NCBI GenBank assembly: GCA_003013855.2 | Contig: PVNU02002353.1 | Coordinates: 1,240,001-1,304,000, forward strand | Origin: Liriodendron chinense | Taxonomy: Eukaryota; Streptophyta; Magnoliopsida; Magnoliales; Magnoliaceae | Length of the DNA stretch: 64,000 bases | Direction of reading: 5' to 3' | Part shown: positions 58,235 to 64,000 of the stretch, piece after piece | Layout: every line of letters begins with the position of its first letter | Numbering within the stretch: the first letter of the stretch is position 1 | Program-made: the position numbers and the translations under genes | The notes under the pieces: model-generated | The model's database searches: none | What the model saw: the letters and a program-made list of their open reading frames with translations, nothing else | What the model was told of the DNA's origin: nothing

Positions 58235-58949
58235 GGGCTAACAAACCTAGGTTTATAGCTCTAGGCTGGACCTGGGCCTTAAAAGGTCAAACCTCCATAG
58301 AGGCCGGGCCCCTGAAGTTCAGTACTCTGGAGCAAATCAAGTTCATACTCTACCGTTCGACCATCATTACCATCAACGATTGATGGACGGTGATGGCCAC
58401 ATCAGATGTTAACGGTTGGTATTTTTTGAAGCCATTTTGTCATCATGACATAGCTTTATGCCTTTATTGCCAAAACGGCTAAGGTGGTCACGCGTACCAC
58501 CAGATCATACCCCTAAAAGTTCATCTCGACATTTTCACCTGAGAAATTTCTTGATACGCAATTTACCGCGAGAAAACCCGTTTTGTTGAGATCTCCGCAC
58601 TTGCCGTATAAACTACCGCCGGACTCCAATGTGTAATTCCCACCGTTTATCAAAGTGTGGCAACTCAACATATACACATGGTGGACTTGTACATCAATCC
58701 AGACCGTCCATATATTAGACGTAATCGTGGATGGACCATATACCAAAACCCCACTAATAGATCGTTCTCATTGATATGATTTTCACCGTTGCGTTGGTCC
58801 GCATAACAGCTGATATTGAACCGTCTATTTAATGACCACCAATTAGTGGGCTGAGATCATCAGATGAATGTAAATATATAGAAATCCTCCATCTATAACA
58901 TGAAGCTGAAGATCTGATGGTCTGGATTGACATACACGTGCGACGTGAT
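58235..58949. other. Intergenic, no gene seen
   Basis: Short inverted words around atggtggacttgtacatcaa and ggtctggattgacatacac suggest further old repeats. No coding exon supported. Confidence 0.4.
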
Positions 58950-58958
58950 CGTTGCCAC

Positions 58959-59495
58959 GGGAGCAGATTAGGTGCGGCCTCGGCCCTACCCAAGACGGTG
59001 AGGCCCTTACTGTGGGGACCACCTTAATGTATGTATTCTAAATCCACGCCGTCCATCTGTTTTTACAGATTATTTTACGGTATGATTCAAAACTGAAGCA
59101 GTTACGAATCTGAGGTGAACCATACCATAGGAAAATGTGGATATTGACCATTAAAAACTTTTTGTCGATCATAGAAGTTTAGGATGTAGCTGATAATTGC
59201 TTTTTCCCTTCATCCAGGTTTTTTTGACATTATCAACAGGTTGGATGGAAAATAAAAATTCCTAGAAATAACGGTGAACACTAGGAAATTTTTAATGGTG
59301 TAGTGTTAAATCACTACTATTTCCTATAGTATGGTCCACCTGAGATATGGATCTGTTTCATTTTTGGTTTTATATCCTAAAATGATCTGTTAAAACGGAT
59401 GGACGGTGTGGATGCAGAATACATCCATCAAAGTGGGCCCCACGCTAAGGACTGCACTGACGTGGGTGTAGCCACGGTCGCACTTAATCTCTCCC
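58959..59495. mobile_element. Fold-back Mutator-like element, copy D (537 bp)
   Basis: The ends GGGAGCAGATTAGGTGCGGC and GGTCGCACTTAATCTCTCCC are inverted. Flanks CGTTGCCAC (58950-58958) and AGTTACCAC (59496-59504) agree at 7 of 9 positions, consistent with an older 9-bp duplication. The arms carry CCACGCCGTCCATCTG and ATGGACGGTGTGGATG. It ends about 445 bp before the start codon of the host gene at 59940. Confidence 0.75.
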
Positions 59496-59542
59496 AGTTA
59501 CCACAATCTCTTGTTCTAGACGTGTCAGTCATCCCTTCACTC

Positions 59543-59548
59543 CACGTG
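59543..59548. promoter_or_regulatory. G-box CACGTG upstream of the host gene
   Basis: CACGTG within TCCACGTGTAC, about 400 bp before the proposed start codon. G-boxes bind bZIP/bHLH factors in plants. Use here is inference only. Confidence 0.3.
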
Positions 59549-59891
59549 TACGGTGACCAAGTTGCCACAATTTAGAAATTTTAGGAGAAGTTCCTCTGTT
59601 TCATTTTCTTCCATACAAAGCTTTTATGCCATTTGTTTTCTGAAATTCACAAAAAAATCAACGGTTTCCTGTCTATTTCCTCCTTATCTTTCTGACATTC
59701 CCAAATCCTCTCTCCTTCACCTGTATTTCGTCGAAATTATTATTATAATCTTTCTTTTTTTCTTTTATTCCAATTGGTTTTGAGGGAAGGGTAGATAAGG
59801 AGTTGTTGAAAGGTCGTTTGCCTTCGCCATTTTCGTCTTTCCAAACGGTTCTTGAATTTCAAACCTTTTATTATTATATTTAAATACGATA

Positions 59892-59895
<4 letters not shown>

Positions 59896-59923
<28 letters not shown>
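59896..59923 (+). promoter_or_regulatory. (CT)n tract in the 5' leader
   Basis: Fourteen CT dinucleotides 16 bases before the proposed ATG. Pyrimidine patches of this kind are common in plant 5' UTRs near the start site. Confidence 0.6.
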
Positions 59924-59924
<1 letters not shown>

Positions 59925-59939
59925 GGGTGTGCAGGGAAA

Positions 59940-60588
59940 ATGGTGGAAATTCCAAAAGGGGTAAGAGATTTGAGAGACACTGTGACTTGGGTTTTCTTCA
60001 TTTTGCTGGATTGAATTGGATTGTAATTGTATCTGCAACTGTTTTATTGGTTTTTGGGCTGTTTGGGGGTGCTTTGTATTTAGGGGTATATATTTGGAAT
60101 TTAGAGGAGTTTGTTAAACTGACTTTCGACGGCTTTCTTTTATCTTTTTGTTTTTTTATTACTGTATTTGGGTTTGGTTTTGTAGGCTTGTGAGAGAGAA
60201 ATGAACAGTGATCAAAAGATGGGAAGTATTGAGAAAGAAGGTGGGATGATGAAGAGGAGCGAGAGATGCGATAGTTTTGCGTTGGACATGGAGAACTTGT
60301 TGCATATTGCTGATATGGATATGACTGGTAGCCCAAGAAGCACTGTGAGTTTCTTCTCCTTCTTTTGGATTTTTGACTTTTTCTTCTGTTAGTTCGTTTG
60401 TATTATTGATTTTCAGTTCCCATGTCTTTTAAGAGATGTTGGGTCTCTCTCTCTCTCGAACCCAAATTCAAATTCGATTTTTTTTTTTTTTCCTTCAAGA
60501 AACCCAAGAACTCTCTCTCTCTTCTCTCTATCTCTCTCTCAAGAACCCAAATTCAAATTCACTTTTTTTTCTTCAACAAACCCAAGCA

Positions 60589-60627
<39 letters not shown>

Positions 60628-62808
60628 AACCCAAATTCAAATTCGCTTTTTTTTCTTCAACAAACCTATGCAGACTCTCTCTCTCTCTCTCTCTCTGGAA
60701 CTCTAATTCAAATTCACTTTTTGTCTTCAACAAACCCATGCAGACTCTCTCTCTCTCTCTCTCTCTCCAGAAACAGATGAAAAAACCGAAGAAATAATTT
60801 TCTTTGTTTTTTTCTTGGGAAAAGTACACGTGGCACGCGTGTACTTCAATCGAAACTGTCCAATTAATGGGCCCCTCGTGATTATCTATGACCCAGAAAT
60901 CTGATTGACTTCCATTTTCATAGAATCTCAACCGTTGAGTCTTTTTCCTTTTATCCTCCCGTTGATCACAATCACCACGAAACATAAATTAAGATCGTTC
61001 ATTTCAGTGGGTCCCGCAATTTCAATGGTTAGGATTTATCTGTAGGCTTCCTCATCAACAGCTGGTACATGCGTGCGTATATTTTTCCATACATTGGCAG
61101 AGTACCGTCCTTCGCGTCTTTAGTTTACTAGAAATGAAACAGTGACGGCCATGATGTAGAGATATCTCTCGACTGACTCGACAGTACAGTTGACAAAATC
61201 AATACATCAATCAGGACCGTCCATATAGTGGTCCCCGCCGTGGATGAAAAACACCTGAAAACACAGACCGATCAAAGTATCCTATCATTATGATCACTAC
61301 ACTTTAAATGAACGGCAGAAATCAAAACTGGTTAATAGGCAACATTTCCTACTTAAAAAATGAACAAAAGTAACGGTTAGGATTGTTTGATTAGGTATTA
61401 TTAGTTGTTACTGAAACATGAGATATCCATGATTGGGCCCAATAGAAGATGGACTGTCCTGATTGACTCAATCCTGTCACGCGTACTGTGGATGGATGGT
61501 TCACTTACCCCGGTTCGTACGTCCGGCTCCACACGTATCAGCTGCATAGACGGTGGTCTTCGCTTAACAGTCATGCGCGGCTATCCAGACCATCCAAATT
61601 GTCCGCACATTGTGCTTGGATCACATCCATAAAATCACACCATTCAAGAAATCCTAACCATCCAAGGGAAAAATTAAACGGTTAATATGATGCTTCAACC
61701 GTAATTTTTGGTGGGCCATTCTCTATCAATATCCTTTGAGCGATTTGGACGGTGTAGATTTCCGAAAAACTAAGCCACTTGTTAGCTGAAGAGTCACCAT
61801 TTCTAAAATGGTGATAAACCAGCGCCTCGGATGCTTCCACGTCATTTTCAACTACCACATCCTGACCGTATGAATTGCCAGAAAATATAGAATTAGAGAA
61901 AAATGTCGATACTCTGGAAAAGTGTGATGATGAAACGCAGGCACTTAGAAAATTAACCAATGGTCCTCCTTCAACGAACAAGTGTCCAGGAATCAGAGGT
62001 TAGGATTGTTCAACCAATATGAGTTTGGAATTGTAACATAGAGACAGCTAGTTCGGCAATTTAGCCGGTTTAACTTGAGTTAATGTATGCCACGTGTACA
62101 ACTTTTAGTGGCTGTGTATCCAGCAGCAAAGCTGCCCGAGTATCATGAAAGTCGCCTAAAAATATTACCTACCCTGCGGTCTGAATCTTTCAACAATGGA
62201 CAATTGGACTTGGGACATGGCTCATTCAATGACAAACTAATCTTCTTTGATTGAACGGTCAGGATTCTTTTTTTATTGGAGTTAAAGGAATGAGTGGTTA
62301 GGATCTCTTCCATGTATGGTATACCCACACGGATAGACACTGTACACGTGTCATTCATGTCTGTCAACCCAAATGGTTCAAATAGGTGGGCCTCACTAAG
62401 ACGGGTATATTCCAAAAGATAACTCTCAATGGATGATCGTGGCCGTTGAATTGGTGGCCATAATGAGGATGGTTAAAATGAATGATGATGAAGTAAACAC
62501 AATCCCATCCAATCAATCTGATATGGGGACTGTGAGCCATCTATAGTGGGGCCCACTACTATATGCCACGTGTACAATGGATGAATGCATACGAATGGAT
62601 CAACTGTGTAAGTTTTTCTTCTTATCCAATATTAGACTTTGAAGATATCATTCTTTTGGGGCCATTGTCGTGATGATGAATATTAACGGTTGTGATTGCT
62701 TTGTTTTGTGTGTCCCACTAAAGTTGCAGAGAAGTCTTTCTCGTAAAGGTTGTGGGAGAGTAGAAAGGAAGAATGCGGCCCAGAAAGAACAGCCAGATAC
62801 ACCCAAAG
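59940..62808 (+). CDS. Host gene, first three coding exons, family unnamed
   Basis: Exon 1 is 59940-59960 (MVEIPKG; donor GGG|GTAAGAG). Exon 2 is 60186-60344 (acceptor ggttttgtag; ACEREMNSDQ ... DMTGSPRST; donor ACT|GTGAGT). Exon 3 is 62730-62808 (acceptor aaagttgcag; RSLSRKGCGRVERKNAAQKE ... TPK; donor AAAG|GTAAGG). All junctions are in phase, giving 86 residues so far. The pattern of a short acidic/Met-rich N-terminus (MENLLHIADMDM), then Ser-Leu-Ser-Arg-Lys-Gly and a basic stretch recalls an uncharacterised plant-specific family; I cannot name it. No signal peptide or membrane segment in this part. The remaining exons are probably beyond 64000. Starting at the ATG at 60201 instead is possible, but the upstream exon stays in frame. 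Intron 2 (2385 bp) is full of repeats. Confidence 0.65.
60440..60775 (+). repeat. (CT)n-anchored minisatellite in intron 2
   Basis: Four to five units, each a (CT)n block followed by AACCCAAATTCAAATTC, a T-run and TTCAACAAACCC. The AACCCAAATTC-type phrase starts at about 60458, 60544, 60628 and 60699 (periods 86, 84 and 71). RERERE-type minus frames are its shadow. Confidence 0.85.
60776..62729. other. Remainder of intron 2
   Basis: No exon-like block before 62730. Contains intergenic-style repeat phrases (gtgggcc, gaccatcc), suggesting old insertions inside the intron. Confidence 0.45.
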
Positions 62809-63780
62809 GTAAGGATTCTTGATGTACGGTGCAAATTCCTTTGTGGGGCCTACGTAGGCACAGGATTGCACATGGCCACAAAATTATTCGATCAAATGAT
62901 CACAGCCATCCTATTAGCGGCCAGTGAAATGAACACGCTTAATCGGACGGTTGTGATCAGCTGATCAAGGTGGCTGTTGGATTGTGCAGGCTGTGGTGGA
63001 CGGTGGACCCCTCCTATCCAATGGTCGTTGGTGATCATAGGTGGTAACATCTGGGCCATAGAGGAACTTCGACCAGAATGGTTATTTCTATTGCTTTACC
63101 ATCCGTAGATTTAGATAACTCTTCTCAGTGAACCGTTTAACATTTACTCAAGGGTCCTGATGGTTTGGACGAGTCTGTGAAGGTAGAGCCCACGTCTTGT
63201 TGGTCCATACCATTGATCTGACTGACCAGACCGTCAACGGGAACCGCCGAGAATCTCAGTACTTGAAAGATCCTAACCCTTCAAAAAAATAAAAATAAAA
63301 GAAAAGGTCCATGAAACGAAGACCAAAGGTTGGATGGTTAAAATTTGACCAGGACATTAGGACTTTTGTGGCACACCCATCTCGAAGTGTGGCCCATCAA
63401 ATGAATGGTCTGATCCAACTGTCCATTTGTAAACAATGGAGTGCACTGGCCCATATGGTTCATTAATAACAAATCTGATTGTGGCACAATGATCCATGAT
63501 CCCGTTAATTAGCTCTTTGGGTGGGTCCCACAATGAATCATCCCCCATGGAGATGGTCCATCAATTGGATAGCAAGGACCCCGCCTGTGATACAACCTAA
63601 CGGACCTAAGCTTCACATGCGTAGAGGAGACCGAGAGAGACAAGGAGAGACGAACACGTCTCTTCCTGTTTCATGCGTCACATACTCCTTGGACCCACCA
63701 AGATGAACGGTACATATGGTGGGCCAAATTGCCTCAAGTTAGATTTTCCACCACAACTCTTCTCTTTCACAAGAGGATGT
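62809..63780. other. Presumed intron 3, no further exon recognised
   Basis: A possible acceptor (ggattgtgcag near 62980) leads into sequence that looks like repeat rather than protein, so it was not used as an exon. Confidence 0.4.
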
Positions 63781-64000
63781 AAACTCTGTGGGGGCCACCG
63801 TGGATGTATCTGTCTTATCAATGCTGTCCATCCATTTTTCCAGCTCATTTTAGGGCATGAGGCCAAAATCGAAGCATATCAAAAGGTAAAGTGGACCACA
63901 CCACAGGAAACCGTGGGATAATGACATCCACCGTTGAAACCTTCCTAGGGCCCACAGTGATGTTTATTTGTCATCTAACCTGTTCATATAAGGTCACCCA
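63780..64000. mobile_element. Fold-back family member, truncated by the window end
   Basis: Left-arm words of the family in the usual order: GGGGGCCACCGTGGATG, GCTGTCCATCCATTTTTCC, AGCTCATTTTAGGGCATGAG, GTGGACCACACCACAGG, TTTATTTGTCATCTAACC. The right half would lie beyond the window. Confidence 0.7.

Noticed and set aside
60539..60985. Frames made of alternating Arg-Glu or Ser-Leu
   Set aside because: Translations of the (CT)n/(GA)n minisatellite in intron 2.
62978..63120. Possible fourth exon of the host gene after ggattgtgcag
   Set aside because: The phase works, but the sequence reads as intergenic repeat text, has no protein-like pattern and has no good donor.
1..64000. tRNA, rRNA, organelle insertions, CRISPR arrays
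   Set aside because: Scanned by eye for cloverleaf anchor motifs, conserved rRNA blocks and regularly spaced short repeats. Nothing convincing; regular repeats are all minisatellites of degenerate units.

Overview
This window looks like nuclear DNA of a flowering plant. It has GT-AG introns, pyrimidine-rich leaders, (CT)n microsatellites, a Ty3/gypsy retrotransposon of the plant Tat type, LINE, hAT, CACTA and Mutator-like remnants, and very low gene density. One palindromic repeat recurs in many copies, with arms built on phrases such as GGGCCCCACC, CCACGCCGTCCATCC and TTTATTTGCCATCCAACC. I associate it with magnoliid genomes (Magnolia/Liriodendron/Lauraceae type); that is recollection, not a search result. 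Nothing bacterial, no CRISPR array, no rRNA and no convincing tRNA was seen.

Layout. 0-7 kb: intergenic DNA with two short hAT-like elements (907-1479, 2551-2983). 7.4-9.2 kb: at least three phase-consistent exons on + of an unrecognised small membrane protein. 10-12.7 kb: a possible copia LTR, a dead LINE reverse transcriptase and a long inverted repeat made of the LINE 3' end. 13-31 kb: intergenic DNA with dated DNA-transposon insertions (two MITEs of one family, a Mutator-like fold-back element at 16.5 kb, a 935-bp element carrying a minisatellite, a 1-kb hAT, a CACTA end, and a Mutator-like element whose right target duplication was later split by a hAT). 32.06-41.91 kb: a complete but dead Tat-lineage LTR retrotransposon, with target duplication CACCC, sense gag-pol full of stops and frameshifts, and an antisense spliced gene. 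46-52.7 kb: LTR-derived, AT-rich DNA with a 47-base G run. 54.4-59.5 kb: a cluster of fold-back elements and a hAT. 59.9 kb to the window end: the 5' part of a host gene on +, with three exons found and the rest presumably beyond the window.

How it fits together. Only two loci look like host genes. The rest records repeated transposition, and the target-site duplications fix the family type and sometimes the order of insertion. No obviously new defence or metabolic system is present. The most informative signals are the many fold-back Mutator-like elements with 9-bp duplications, the antisense gene of the Tat element, the nested insertion at 30.4-31.8 kb, and the two short host genes recovered only by joining exons in phase. 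All calls were made by eye. TSD and TIR matches are directly visible; family names are inference from known hallmarks.
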